Positions 36,018-44,886 are shown, numbered from the stretch's first letter. The stretch is 64,000 nucleotides of DNA from Streptomyces sp. NBC_01142 (GCF_026341125.1 NZ_JAPEOR010000001.1:1674001-1738000), one strand, 5' to 3'. Translations and numbers: made by a program. Notes: generated by a model not told the origin, from the letters alone.

Positions 36018-38102
36018 ATGGCCCCCACCGCTCCTCGTCGGCCCCTCGTACCGCAGACCGGACAGAACCACGGGCGGAGCTCCGGACAGAACTCCAGGCC
36101 GGGTTCCGGGCAGAACCCCGGGCCGGGCCCCGCACCGCCGGGAGCCGGACGGCGGGGCGATCTTCCGCCGGTGCACTCCTCGCTCATGTGTGTGGCACTG
36201 CCGAACCTGGCAGTCTCCCCCGAGCACGGGCAGCTCACCGGCCAGGGGCTCGAAGGTGTCTACCAGTCGGGCCGACGGCTGCTCTCGCGCTGCCAGTTGC
36301 GGGTGGCGGGGCGCGAACCGGTCGCAGTGCAGGGCAGATTGGTCTCCGCCGACAGTGCCAGATTCGTCGCCGTGGTGCGCACCCCCACCGACACCGGTCC
36401 CGACCCGGAGGTCGGCGTGGAGCGGTCGCGCGACGCCTACGGCACGGAACGGATCACCCTGCGCAGCTCGGCTGCCAGACCCCTCAGGTTCCCGGTCGAG
36501 ATCGCGATCGGCACCGATCTCGCGGATCTCGGCGCGGTGGCGGCCGGCCGGCCCGGTCCCGAACTGCCCGCCAGCGTCCATGCCTCAGGCATGCGCTGGT
36601 CGGCAGGGGGAGGCACCCACGCGGTCGTCACGGCCGAGCCGCCCCCGAACGACGCCCTGGCTTCGGCAGGACTGCTGCGCTGGGAGGTGGAGTTGCTGCC
36701 CGGCGGCTCCCGCACCATCGAGCTGCGTGTCCGCTCCGATCGCCCCTCCCGGCTGTCGGCCCGGACTCGCAGCGGGACGCTTCCCGAGGCGCGGGCCGAA
36801 GGGGACGATGCCCGCATCGAGCCACTCCTCAGGACCAGCCTGGGCGATCTCAGGGCGCTGCTGCTGCGGGACCCCGGCCACCCGGCGGACGTATCCCTGG
36901 CAGCGGGAGTGCCGTGGCGCTGCGGTCCGGCCCCCGCCGAGGCCCTGTGGGCCGCGCGGATGGCGCTCCCGCTCTCCACCAGGCTGGCCGCGGCCACCCT
37001 GCGCACGCTCGCCCGTACCCAGCATTCCGGTCCGGGAGCGGACTTCGGACGCATCCCCGGTCCCCTCAGGGACGCGGGCCCGCATCTGCCGCCGAGTTGT
37101 ACCGGCGTCGAGGCGACCCTCGCCTTCCCGGCGGTCCTTGCGGAGGCATGGCGCTGGGGAATGCCCGAGCAGGAGCTGACGGAGCTGCTCCCGGCGGCCG
37201 AGCGCTGTCTGCACTGGCTGCGGCAGGCCGCGGGTGAGGACGGGTTGCTGCCCGAGCCCGGTCCGTTCGGAGCCCGGCGCGCCGAGACTCAGGCCCACGC
37301 CCATCGGGCGGCACTGCTCGGGGCCGATCTGCTGGAGGCTCGTGGCCGTCCGGGCGCCGAAGGCTGGCGCGAGTGGGCGAGAGCGCTGCGCCACCGTTTC
37401 CGGGAGCGCTTCTGGATCGACGACAGAGCGGGCGGCCGTCCGGCGGCGGCCCGGATGTCCGACGGTCGGCCGGTGCCGCACCTGAGCGGCGGCGCCGCGC
37501 ACCTCCTGGACGCCGGCCTGCTCGGCGGCGGGCAGCTCGCCCCCGGCCTGCTGGACAAGGTGCAGACCGAGCAACTGGCCAGACTGCTCGGCAGCCCGGC
37601 GATGGACTCCGGCTGGGGGTTGCGCAGCTTGGGGACGAAGGAGCCGGGGCACAACCCGTTCGGGCATCGCGCAGGCGCCGTACGGGTGCATGAGACGGCA
37701 GTTGCGGCAGGGGGCCTGGCGGCCGCCGGATACGAGAAGGAGGCGGTCTCTCTGCTTCGTGGCCTCTTCGACGCAGCAGAGGCCTTCGGGCACCGGCTGC
37801 CCGAGATGTACGCGGGGGAGCAGCGCACGGGGGACAGTGCGCCGGTGCCGCACCCAGCCGCGTGCCGCCCCGCGGCGCTCGCCGCGGCCGCCGGGATTCA
37901 GCTCCTCGCCACCACCCTCGCCGGCATCCGTCCCGACGCTCCGGCCCGGACGGTTGCGCTGCACCCGGTCCGCTGCGCTCCGCTCGGCGCCGTACAGATC
38001 GCCGGCCTGTGCGTCGCGGGTGAGCCGTTCGCCGTACGGGTCAGCAGGCTCGGGCTCGGGATGGTCGAGGAGGCCGCAGACGGACTCCAGTTGGGAGTGT
38101 GA
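36018..38102 (+). CDS. Glycogen-debranching-enzyme-like protein (GDE N-terminal and six-hairpin domains)
   Basis: 694 residues. Residues 1-55 are a low-complexity Gly/Pro/Gln tail with three GQN units, and the true start may be the ATG at 36186. Then comes a GDE N-terminal domain (LPNLAVSPEHGQLTGQGLEG, RLLSRCQLRVAGREPV) and a helical six-hairpin-like domain from about 300 (TQAHAHRAALLGADLLEA, FRERFWIDDRAGGRPAAARM, SGWGLRSLGTKEPGHNPFGHR). Amylo-alpha-1,6-glucosidase-type activity on glycogen is likely, but catalytic acids could not be assigned. It begins 115 bases after the DUF4192 gene. Confidence 0.8.
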   Translation: MAPTAPRRPLVPQTGQNHGRSSGQNSRPGSGQNPGPGPAPPGAGRRGDLPPVHSSLMCVALPNLAVSPEHGQLTGQGLEGVYQSGRRLLSRCQLRVAGREPVAVQGRLVSADSARFVAVVRTPTDTGPDPEVGVERSRDAYGTERITLRSSAARPLRFPVEIAIGTDLADLGAVAAGRPGPELPASVHASGMRWSAGGGTHAVVTAEPPPNDALASAGLLRWEVELLPGGSRTIELRVRSDRPSRLSARTRSGTLPEARAEGDDARIEPLLRTSLGDLRALLLRDPGHPADVSLAAGVPWRCGPAPAEALWAARMALPLSTRLAAATLRTLARTQHSGPGADFGRIPGPLRDAGPHLPPSCTGVEATLAFPAVLAEAWRWGMPEQELTELLPAAERCLHWLRQAAGEDGLLPEPGPFGARRAETQAHAHRAALLGADLLEARGRPGAEGWREWARALRHRFRERFWIDDRAGGRPAAARMSDGRPVPHLSGGAAHLLDAGLLGGGQLAPGLLDKVQTEQLARLLGSPAMDSGWGLRSLGTKEPGHNPFGHRAGAVRVHETAVAAGGLAAAGYEKEAVSLLRGLFDAAEAFGHRLPEMYAGEQRTGDSAPVPHPAACRPAALAAAAGIQLLATTLAGIRPDAPARTVALHPVRCAPLGAVQIAGLCVAGEPFAVRVSRLGLGMVEEAADGLQLGV

Positions 38103-38170
38103 GCCGGGTGGGTGCGCGGCACGGATATGGACCAAGAAACAGTCGCCGCAGGAGGCGAAGGGAGTGTTTA

Positions 38171-38192
38171 TCGTCAGGCAGACGACTATGAT
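38171..38192 (+). promoter_or_regulatory. Candidate leaderless promoter with palindromic operator of the NUDIX regulator
   Basis: TATGAT at 38187-38192 is a good -10 hexamer and is followed after 6 bases by the ATG at 38199, fitting a leaderless transcript. Directly upstream, TCGTC (38171-38175) and GACGA (38181-38185) form an inverted repeat around AGGCA. It could be the binding site of the regulator itself. Confidence 0.5.
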
Positions 38193-38198
38193 CGCGGC

Positions 38199-38963
38199 AT
38201 GTCGCCCTACGACCCGTCGGCCTATCCGCCCTTCGCTGTCACCGTCGACCTGGTCGTGCTCACCGTGCGCCGCCATGCGCTCTGCGCACTGGTCGTACGC
38301 CGCGGAGAGCAGCCGTTCCAGGGACGGTGGGCGCTGCCCGGAGGGTTCGTCAGAGGCGACGAGGATCTGGCAGCGGCGGCGGCCCGCGAGCTCGCCGAGG
38401 AGACCGGCCTGTGTGCGCACGACCCGGCGTCTCCCGCACCCGGGAACGGCGCCCATCTCGAGCAGCTCGCGACCTACGGCGACCCCAAGCGGGACCCCCG
38501 GATGCGGGTCGTCAGCGTCGCCCATCTGGTGCTTGCCCCAGACCTTCCCGCGCCCCGCGCGGGCGGTGACGCGAACAGCGCGCGCTGGGCTCCCGTGGAG
38601 GACCTCCTCGGCCAGGAGAGCGGGTTCGGCCGCGAGGCCGAGCAGCCTGCCGCACTCGCTTTCGATCATGCGCGAATCCTGGCGGACGGGGTGGAACGGG
38701 CCCGTTCCAAGATCGAGTACTCCTCGCTGGCCACTGCCTTCTGTCCGCCGGAGTTCACGGTCGGCGAGCTGCGCCGGGTGTACGAAGCCGTGTGGGGGGT
38801 CGCTCTCGATCCCAGGAACTTCCACCGGAAGGTGACCGGTACGCCAGGGTTCCTGGTCCCGGCCGGCGGTACCACCACCCGCCAGGGTGGCCGCCCCGCC
38901 CAGCTTTTCCGGGCAGGCGGCGCCACCGTCCTGAACCCGCCGATGCTGCGTCCCGAGGTCTGA
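38199..38963 (+). CDS. NrtR-like NUDIX domain transcriptional regulator
   Basis: 254 residues. NUDIX domain about residues 20-165 with box GGFVRGDEDLAAAAARELAE-ETGL; the glutamates are present. The C-terminal winged-helix domain has FTVGELRRVYEAVWGV, DPRNFHRKV and the GGRPAQLFR end, as in NrtR, which controls NAD metabolism genes in response to ADP-ribose or NAD derivatives. The ATG at 38199 is favoured over upstream starts because of the TATGAT -10 six bases before it and the family-like beginning MSPYDPSAYPPF. Targets are unknown. Confidence 0.8.
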   Translation: MSPYDPSAYPPFAVTVDLVVLTVRRHALCALVVRRGEQPFQGRWALPGGFVRGDEDLAAAAARELAEETGLCAHDPASPAPGNGAHLEQLATYGDPKRDPRMRVVSVAHLVLAPDLPAPRAGGDANSARWAPVEDLLGQESGFGREAEQPAALAFDHARILADGVERARSKIEYSSLATAFCPPEFTVGELRRVYEAVWGVALDPRNFHRKVTGTPGFLVPAGGTTTRQGGRPAQLFRAGGATVLNPPMLRPEV

Positions 38964-38978
38964 CGGAGTTCGGTCAAA

Positions 38979-39011
38979 CGTCTGACACCCGGTGCTCTGC
39001 CAGCTGCGCCA
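38979..39011 (-). other. tRNA 5'-half-like sequence fragment
   Basis: Read on the minus strand, TGGCGCAGCTGGCAGAGCAC followed by CGGGTGTCAGACG looks like a tRNA D-arm joined to a half anticodon arm, much like the Streptomyces tRNA-Trp D-arm. No matching T-arm or acceptor 3' strand follows, so it is not a complete tRNA gene. Confidence 0.5.
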
Positions 39012-39088
39012 AAAGTCCGAAATGTCGCGTTATCTTGCTGCGGTACCCACCTGCCGCCGAGCGGTTCTCACCTTCCGCGAGAGAAGCG

Positions 39089-40849
39089 ATGCTCCAGGCC
39101 ATCGGACTCACCAGTACCCACCGCCGAGACCACCCCTCCGCAGTCGACGACCTCACCTTCGAGGCCGGGCCGGGCCGTGTCACGGCGCTGCTCGGCGCGC
39201 CGGGCTCCGGAAAGACAACGGCACTACGGCTGATGCTCGAACTCGAGTCCGGCCGCGGTGTGACGTATTTCCGCGGCAACCCCCTCCACCGCATCGCCCA
39301 CCCCGCCCGCGAGGTCGGGGTGCTCCTGGGTGACGTACCGGGTAATCCCGTACGGACCACCCGGGGTCAGCTCCGCATGCTCTGCGCCGCCGCCGGAGTG
39401 CCCGCCGGGCGCGCCGACGAGATGCTCGAAGCGGTCGGCCTCGCGGGCCTCGGCAACCAGCGTCTCGGCACGCTCTCCGTCGGTATGGACCGCAGACTCG
39501 GGCTCGCATCCGCACTGCTGGGCGACCCGCAGACGCTCATCCTCGACGAGCCCTCCAAAGGGCTCTCGCCACGCGAGAGCAGCTGGCTCTTCGGGCTGCT
39601 GCGTGCCCATGCCGCACAGGGCGGAACCGTCCTGTGCACCACCAGTGACCCCAAGGAGGCAGCCCGCAACGCCGACCGCGTCGTCACTATCGACGAAGGC
39701 CGCCTTGTCGCCGACCAGAACGCCGCCGCCTTCTCGCGCACCAGGCTCCGCCCCCGCGTCGCGGTCCGTACCCCGCACGCCGCCCGCCTCGCCCACGTCG
39801 TCAACCGGGAAGCACGTGCCGCCCAGCGCTCTGTCGAGGTGGTCGCCGAGGAAGGCAGTCTCCTCTCCGTCTACGGCAGCAGCTGCGCCGAGATCGGCGA
39901 AACCGCCTTCCGGCACGGAGTGCTCGTCCACCGGCTCTCGGACGAGGTCGGCGACGCAGGCCCCGCAGCGGGGGCGGTGCCCGCCCCCACACGCGCCACC
40001 GACGCCGAGAATCGGCCCGTCCCGGCCGCGCCGCAGCCACCCGGCCCCAACCTGCCCCCGACGCCTCCGAGCCCCGCACGCAGCCCCCTGCGGCCCCTGC
40101 GCTACGAACTCCGCCGTCTCCTCGGCGTCCGCACCGCCCCGTTGATCGCGGCTGCCGTGCTCGTCGCTTCCCTCGCCCTGTGCATCCTGCTCGCGCGCAC
40201 CGGCAGTACCCCGCTGCCGAGCCTGCTCGTTGCCTGGCCCGAGGTGCTGCCGCTGCCGCCCGCGGCCTTCGGGGCGGGCCTGATCGGGGCGCTCTCCTTC
40301 GGCGAGGAGTACCGCTACCCCGCGCTCGCCGCCGCCCGCGGCACCGTCCCTCGCCGCCTTGGCCTCCTCCTCGCCAAGCTGGCCGTGACCGCCACGGTCG
40401 CCCTGCTGCTCGCGCTTCTCGTCGTGCTGGCCGACGCCCAGGCCCTCCGTCTCGTCTACGGGACGGATGTGACACCGGCAGCCCGGAACTGGCCGGTCAT
40501 GGCAGCCGGTTGGGGCGGACTCACGGTCGGCTGCGCCTGGGCCGGGCTGCTCGCCGCCGGTGTCTTCAAGGTCACGGCCGCCGGAGTGGCCGCGGTACTC
40601 GCCGTACCGGTCCTCATCGCCCCTCTCGTACAGAAGGCGCTTGTCGTTCCGGCAGCCCGTTCCATCGCCGGACTCCCGGGCCGGCTGCGCGAGCTGGCCT
40701 GGGTCGAGTTGCCGCAGCGGGCCGACAGCTGGCTGATGACCGGGGTGCGCCTCGTCGCCCAACCTGTCGGCGCCGCACTGACGTTGTCGCTGTCGGCCCT
40801 GATCTGCGCATATCTGTTCACTGGACTTCGCCGCAGAGCCCGTTGGTGA
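39089..40849 (+). CDS. ABC transporter half with fused ATPase and membrane domains
   Basis: 586 residues; ATG at 39089 with GAGAAG upstream. The N-terminal ATPase (about 1-230) has ALLGAPGSGKTTALRL (Walker A), TLSVGMDRRLG (altered LSGGQ signature) and TLILDEPSKGLSP (Walker B with Glu). The switch-loop His expected after D-loop is replaced (CTTSDPKEAARNADRV). A Pro-rich linker (about 320-355) leads to six or so predicted membrane segments. No partner gene is adjacent, so a homodimer is likely. Substrate unknown. Follows the NUDIX regulator and precedes whiH. Confidence 0.8.
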   Translation: MLQAIGLTSTHRRDHPSAVDDLTFEAGPGRVTALLGAPGSGKTTALRLMLELESGRGVTYFRGNPLHRIAHPAREVGVLLGDVPGNPVRTTRGQLRMLCAAAGVPAGRADEMLEAVGLAGLGNQRLGTLSVGMDRRLGLASALLGDPQTLILDEPSKGLSPRESSWLFGLLRAHAAQGGTVLCTTSDPKEAARNADRVVTIDEGRLVADQNAAAFSRTRLRPRVAVRTPHAARLAHVVNREARAAQRSVEVVAEEGSLLSVYGSSCAEIGETAFRHGVLVHRLSDEVGDAGPAAGAVPAPTRATDAENRPVPAAPQPPGPNLPPTPPSPARSPLRPLRYELRRLLGVRTAPLIAAAVLVASLALCILLARTGSTPLPSLLVAWPEVLPLPPAAFGAGLIGALSFGEEYRYPALAAARGTVPRRLGLLLAKLAVTATVALLLALLVVLADAQALRLVYGTDVTPAARNWPVMAAGWGGLTVGCAWAGLLAAGVFKVTAAGVAAVLAVPVLIAPLVQKALVVPAARSIAGLPGRLRELAWVELPQRADSWLMTGVRLVAQPVGAALTLSLSALICAYLFTGLRRRARW

Positions 40850-40889
40850 TCAAGGTCGACCGAGACTCGGCGAAGTGTTCACAACTCCC

Positions 40890-40916
40890 TTGAGGTCGCC
40901 CGTTTCTTTCCGATAA
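40890..40916 (+). promoter_or_regulatory. Candidate sigma-WhiG promoter of whiH
   Basis: TTGA (40890-40893), 15 bases, TCCGATAA (40909-40916) is close to the WhiG consensus TAAA-N15/16-GCCGATAA, with one mismatch in the -10 and two in the -35. It is about 93 bases before the whiH GTG. WhiG control of whiH is established in S. coelicolor; use of this exact site is inference. Confidence 0.55.
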
Positions 40917-41008
40917 GGCGTCAATTGTGAGGCGAGCGCCGATCACCCTTTCGTGTGCTTTTCACCAAAGACCTCAAGGGCCGCCGGAGCCACGCCGACA
41001 AAGGATGC

Positions 41009-41896
41009 GTGAGTACCCTTGCGCACACCATGATGACCGCCGCCCGCCCCGTCGAGTCCTCCCTCGCCGGCCCGGGTGAACTCGACCGATACCCCTACGC
41101 GGAGTCGCCCGGCGCCGACCGCGTCGGCCCTCCCTCCTGGGGCGGTGCCGACGTGGAGTTGGGCCGGGTCGGCCGCCGTGCGGCAGGCAGCCGGGGCCGC
41201 GGACTGCACGGTCAACTCGTCCAGCAGCTTGGCCAGATGATCGTCTCCGGCGACCTCGGCGCCGACCGTCCGCTCGTTCCCGAGGAGATCGGGCAGCGCT
41301 TCGAGGTCTCCCGCACTGTCGTCCGGGAGTCCCTGCGCGTCCTCGAGGCCAAGGGCCTGGTCAGCGCCCGTCCCAACGTCGGCACCCGGGTCCGTCCGGT
41401 CAGTGACTGGAACCTGCTGGATCCCGACATCATCGAGTGGCGTGCCTTCGGCCCGCAGCGTGACGATCAGCGCCGGGAGCTGAGCGAGCTGCGGTGGACC
41501 ATCGAGCCGCTCGCCGCGCGGCTCGCCGCCGGGCACGGCCGCGAGGACGTCCAGCAGCGCCTCACCGACATGATCGAGATCATGGGCCACGCCCTCGCTC
41601 AGGGTGACGGGATCACGTTCTCCCGGGCTGACGCGGAGTTCCACTCCCTGCTCATCCAGCTCGCCGGCAATCGCATGCTCGAGCACCTCTCCGGGATCGT
41701 CTCCGCAGCCCTCCAGGTCTCCGGCGGCCCGGTCACCGGCTGTGACCGCCCCACCGATGCCTCTCTGGCTCACCACGCGCGCATCGCCGACGCCCTCGCT
41801 TCCGGTGACCCGCACGCCGCGGAATCGGCCATGCGCCAACTGCTCACCGTGCACCCGGAGGTGGAGCGGGTCGTGCCCGCACCCCGCGAGCACTGA
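41009..41896 (+). CDS. whiH: WhiH, GntR-family sporulation regulator
   Basis: 295 residues from a GTG; an ATG 21 bases later is an alternative. GntR/FadR architecture: winged helix about residues 80-140 (GLHGQLVQQLGQMIVSGDL, EEIGQRFEVSRTVVRESL) and an FCD ligand-binding domain to the end (LRWTIEPLAARLAAGH, DAEFHSLLIQLAGNRM). The N-terminal 70-residue extension is typical of WhiH. WhiH controls septation and sporulation in aerial hyphae, is made under sigma-WhiG and represses its own gene in S. coelicolor (known for the family). Adjacent hrdB supports the assignment. Confidence 0.9.
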   Translation: MSTLAHTMMTAARPVESSLAGPGELDRYPYAESPGADRVGPPSWGGADVELGRVGRRAAGSRGRGLHGQLVQQLGQMIVSGDLGADRPLVPEEIGQRFEVSRTVVRESLRVLEAKGLVSARPNVGTRVRPVSDWNLLDPDIIEWRAFGPQRDDQRRELSELRWTIEPLAARLAAGHGREDVQQRLTDMIEIMGHALAQGDGITFSRADAEFHSLLIQLAGNRMLEHLSGIVSAALQVSGGPVTGCDRPTDASLAHHARIADALASGDPHAAESAMRQLLTVHPEVERVVPAPREH

Positions 41897-42235
41897 TCGC
41901 AGGGCGCGGTCGGGGAGTATGAAGGCGTACGCATCGTGTGTCGCCGGATTCCACGGGGGTCCGGCGGCACGATTGTGTGGTAAACGCCCCATCTGGCCGG
42001 TTCGTCGTAGATGAGGTGTGACTCGGGCCACGTGGATTGGGCGTAACACTCCTCGAAACCGTGCGATGACCTAAGAGGTGACCGCCGAGGAGGGAATACA
42101 GCAGCCATTCAGGGCGCTGTGTCAGCTCCGAGGTCCACTCCGCGCCACCGGCACATCCGCAGCCTGGTGGTCGTCGGCTCCGGCCCGATCATGGGCGGGG
42201 CCGGAAGCCGTTTCCATCGTTCCGAGAGGTTGTTC
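41897..42235 (+). other. hrdB upstream region with a possible sigma-R-like element
   Basis: No gene. GGAAT at 42093-42097 followed after 18 bases by GCT (42116-42118) resembles the sigma-R element, with GCT instead of GTT; hrdB is reported to have a sigma-R-driven promoter in S. coelicolor. I cannot confidently place the vegetative promoter. Confidence 0.35.
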
Positions 42236-43792
42236 GTGTCGGCCAGCACATCCCGTACGCTCCCGCCGGAGATCGCCGAGTCCGAGTCTGTGATGGCGCT
42301 CATCGAGCGGGGAAAGGCTGATGGGCAGATCGCCGGCGATGACGTGCGTCGGGCCTTCGAGGCTGACCAGATTCCGCCAACCCAGTGGAAGAATGTTCTG
42401 CGCAGCCTCAACCAGATCCTCGAGGAAGAGGGTGTGACGCTGATGGTCAGTGCCGCGGAGTCGCCGAAGCGCGCCCGCAAGAGCGTCGCAGCGAAGAGCC
42501 CGGCAAAGCGCACCGCCACCAAGACCGTCGCGGCCAAGACCGCCACGGCGAAGACCGTCGCGGCCTCCGCGGCGCCGACGGCCGATTCCGTCGACGTCCC
42601 GGCCGACGAGGCATCGGCGACAGCGACTGCCAAGAAGACGGCCGCCAAGAAGACGGCGGCCAAGAAGACGGCGGCGAAGAAGACCGTCGCAAAGAAGACT
42701 GTGGCCAAGAAGACCGCGGGCAAGAAGGACTCCGACGAGGCCGCCGAGGGCGAAGAGCTGCTCGATGAGGTCCAGCCCGGTGGCAAGGGCGAGGAGGAAG
42801 AGGCCGAGGGCGAGAACAAGGGCTTCGTCCTCTCAGACGACGACGAGGACGACGCGCCTGCGCAGCAGGTTGCCGTCGCCGGTGCCACCGCCGACCCGGT
42901 CAAGGACTACCTCAAGCAGATCGGCAAGGTCCCGCTCCTCAACGCCGAGCAGGAGGTCGAGCTCGCCAAGCGCATCGAGGCGGGCCTGTTCGCCGAGGAC
43001 AAGCTGGCGAACTCCGACAAGCTCGCACCGAAGCTCAAGCGCGAGCTGGAGATCATCGCCGAGGACGGCCGCCGCGCCAAGAACCACCTGCTGGAGGCCA
43101 ACCTCCGCCTGGTGGTCTCGCTGGCCAAGCGCTACACGGGCCGCGGCATGCTCTTCCTGGACCTGATCCAGGAGGGCAACCTCGGTCTGATCCGCGCGGT
43201 CGAGAAGTTCGACTACACCAAGGGCTACAAGTTCTCCACGTACGCCACCTGGTGGATCCGTCAGGCGATCACCCGCGCCATGGCCGACCAGGCCCGCACC
43301 ATCCGTATCCCGGTGCACATGGTCGAGGTCATCAACAAGCTCGCGCGTGTGCAGCGCCAGATGCTCCAGGACCTGGGCCGCGAGCCCACCCCGGAGGAGC
43401 TGGCCAAGGAACTGGACATGACCCCCGAGAAGGTCATCGAGGTCCAGAAGTACGGCCGAGAGCCGATCTCCCTCCACACTCCCCTGGGTGAGGACGGCGA
43501 CAGCGAGTTCGGAGACCTCATCGAGGACTCCGAGGCGGTCGTGCCGGCCGACGCGGTCAGCTTCACGCTCCTCCAGGAGCAGCTGCACTCGGTACTCGAC
43601 ACCCTGTCCGAGCGTGAGGCGGGCGTGGTCTCCATGCGCTTCGGTCTCACGGACGGCCAGCCGAAGACTCTGGACGAGATCGGCAAGGTCTACGGCGTGA
43701 CGCGTGAACGCATCCGTCAGATCGAGTCCAAGACCATGTCGAAGCTGCGTCACCCGTCGCGTTCGCAGGTTCTGCGCGACTACCTCGACTAG
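42236..43792 (+). CDS. hrdB: HrdB, principal RNA polymerase sigma factor
   Basis: 518 residues from a GTG with GAGAGGT upstream; upstream in-frame starts are rejected because the protein begins as the known HrdB ([15 protein letters not shown]). Residues 132-161 are an AKKTA repeat within a long Lys/Ala-rich basic segment, followed by an acidic stretch. Region 1.2 starts at [16 protein letters not shown], region 2 has [34 protein letters not shown] (2.3-2.4), region 3 [11 protein letters not shown] and region 4 [16 protein letters not shown]. Essential in Streptomyces; directs transcription of most housekeeping genes. Terminated by a strong hairpin. Confidence 0.97.
   Translation: MSASTSRTLPPEIAESESVMALIERGKADGQIAGDDVRRAFEADQIPPTQWKNVLRSLNQILEEEGVTLMVSAAESPKRARKSVAAKSPAKRTATKTVAAKTATAKTVAASAAPTADSVDVPADEASATATAKKTAAKKTAAKKTAAKKTVAKKTVAKKTAGKKDSDEAAEGEELLDEVQPGGKGEEEEAEGENKGFVLSDDDEDDAPAQQVAVAGATADPVKDYLKQIGKVPLLNAEQEVELAKRIEAGLFAEDKLANSDKLAPKLKRELEIIAEDGRRAKNHLLEANLRLVVSLAKRYTGRGMLFLDLIQEGNLGLIRAVEKFDYTKGYKFSTYATWWIRQAITRAMADQARTIRIPVHMVEVINKLARVQRQMLQDLGREPTPEELAKELDMTPEKVIEVQKYGREPISLHTPLGEDGDSEFGDLIEDSEAVVPADAVSFTLLQEQLHSVLDTLSEREAGVVSMRFGLTDGQPKTLDEIGKVYGVTRERIRQIESKTMSKLRHPSRSQVLRDYLD
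42629..42718 (+). repeat. Six 15-bp AKKTA codon repeats in hrdB
   Basis: Six near-identical 15-base units encode AKKTA or AKKTV in tandem. This belongs to the known disordered basic N-terminal region of HrdB proteins and varies in copy number between species. Confidence 0.8.
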
Positions 43793-43810
43793 GTCGCCTC
43801 AGCAGTACGC

Positions 43811-43852
43811 CGCCGAGGGCCCGGATCCCGCCAGGGAGCCGGGCCCTCGGCG
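43811..43852 (+). terminator. Terminator of hrdB
   Basis: Perfect 14-base inverted repeat CGCCGAGGGCCCGG and CCGGGCCCTCGGCG around a 14-base loop, 18 bases after the hrdB stop. Confidence 0.85.
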
Positions 43853-43881
43853 TGTCCGGGTGCATGCAGCGGCGGACTGGA

Positions 43882-43914
43882 TGACTCTGAGTGGACTGAA
43901 TTTACTCAGAGTCA
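43882..43914. promoter_or_regulatory. Perfect 11-bp inverted repeat before the trypsin gene
   Basis: Arms TGACTCTGAGT (43882-43892) and ACTCAGAGTCA (43904-43914) around an 11-base spacer, ending next to the AGGAG ribosome site of the following gene. It is either an operator or a 5' leader hairpin affecting translation. Confidence 0.55.
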
Positions 43915-43923
43915 GGAGTCCAT

Positions 43924-44739
43924 ATGCCTCGTCCCATCGCCCGAGCATTGACGGGTGCGCTGGCCCTGACCGCCGTAGTGGCCCTGGCACCGCTCGCCTC
44001 GCCTCTGCCTGCCGTCGCCGACAGCGTGGTCGTCGGCGGCTATCCAGTGGAGGTCGACGACAGCCCCTGGGTCGTGGCGCTGTCCAGCCGTGACCGGTTC
44101 GGAGGAACCCGAGCGGGTCAGTTCTGCGGCGGAGTCCTGGTGGCGCCCACGAAGGTGATGACGGCCGCCCACTGCCTGAGCCGGGTGGTCCTCGGTCAGG
44201 AGGTGAGCGAGGTACGCGATCTGAAGGTCATCTCGGGACGCTCGCAGCTGCTCGGAGCCGGGGGCCAGGAGATCCCGGTGAGCGGCACCTGGGTCAATCC
44301 GGAGTACAACCCGCTGACGAACAGTGGGGACATGGCCGTGCTGACGCTGTCCGAGGCCCTTCCCGCATCCAGCGCGATCGGCCTGGCGGGCGTCGGTGAC
44401 CCGGCCTACGTGGCGGGCACGAGCGCAACCGTCTACGGCTGGGGCGATACGAGGGGGAACGGCAGCTACGCGTCCTCGCTGCGCGCCGCGCCCGTGACGG
44501 TGCTGTCGGACGCGGAGTGCGGGCAGGCGTATCCCGGCGGCGTGGGCGGGAGGTACCTGGAGTCCACGATGCTCTGTGCGGGAGACCCACGGGGCGGGCA
44601 CGACGCCTGTCAGGGCGACAGCGGAGGGCCGCTGGTGGCGCAAGGCCGACTCATCGGCCTGGTGTCCTGGGGCAGCGGCTGCGGCTTGGCGCAGAACCCC
44701 GGGGTGTACACCCGTGTCTCCGCTGTGGCTCTGCCGTAG
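43924..44739 (+). CDS. Secreted S1A trypsin-like serine protease
   Basis: 271 residues, AGGAG 5 bases before the ATG. Signal peptide of about 30 residues (LTGALALTAVVALAPLASPL) ending AVADS, then VVGGYPVEV for the N-terminal activation region. Catalytic triad: TAAHC, SGDMAVL and GDSGGP; DACQGD places an Asp at the trypsin specificity position, so Lys/Arg preference is likely. Cysteines pair in the usual way. Typical of Streptomyces extracellular trypsins; lacks a long propeptide. Expression may be governed by the inverted repeat just upstream. Confidence 0.92.
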   Translation: MPRPIARALTGALALTAVVALAPLASPLPAVADSVVVGGYPVEVDDSPWVVALSSRDRFGGTRAGQFCGGVLVAPTKVMTAAHCLSRVVLGQEVSEVRDLKVISGRSQLLGAGGQEIPVSGTWVNPEYNPLTNSGDMAVLTLSEALPASSAIGLAGVGDPAYVAGTSATVYGWGDTRGNGSYASSLRAAPVTVLSDAECGQAYPGGVGGRYLESTMLCAGDPRGGHDACQGDSGGPLVAQGRLIGLVSWGSGCGLAQNPGVYTRVSAVALP

Positions 44740-44796
44740 TCCGGCTTGGCGCCGAACGCTCGGAGGATCCTGGCTTCGCGGTTACGGTATGCGAGC

Positions 44797-44831
44797 GGGC
44801 GACTGCCCCTGGTATTCAGGGGCAGTCGCCC
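44797..44831. terminator. Bidirectional terminator after the trypsin gene
   Basis: Perfect 15-base inverted repeat GGGCGACTGCCCCTG and CAGGGGCAGTCGCCC with a 5-base loop, between convergent genes. Confidence 0.85.
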
Positions 44832-44886
44832 GTCGGCCGGTCCTGGATCGGCCCTTGGCTCGTCGTGGATGCGAGGTGTCTGCGTG

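Noticed and set aside
38979..39011. Complete tRNA gene
   Set aside because: Only a D-arm and part of an anticodon arm are present; no T-arm or pairing acceptor end.
42629..42718. CRISPR-like array
   Set aside because: The 15-base units are contiguous codon repeats for AKKTA within hrdB, without spacers.
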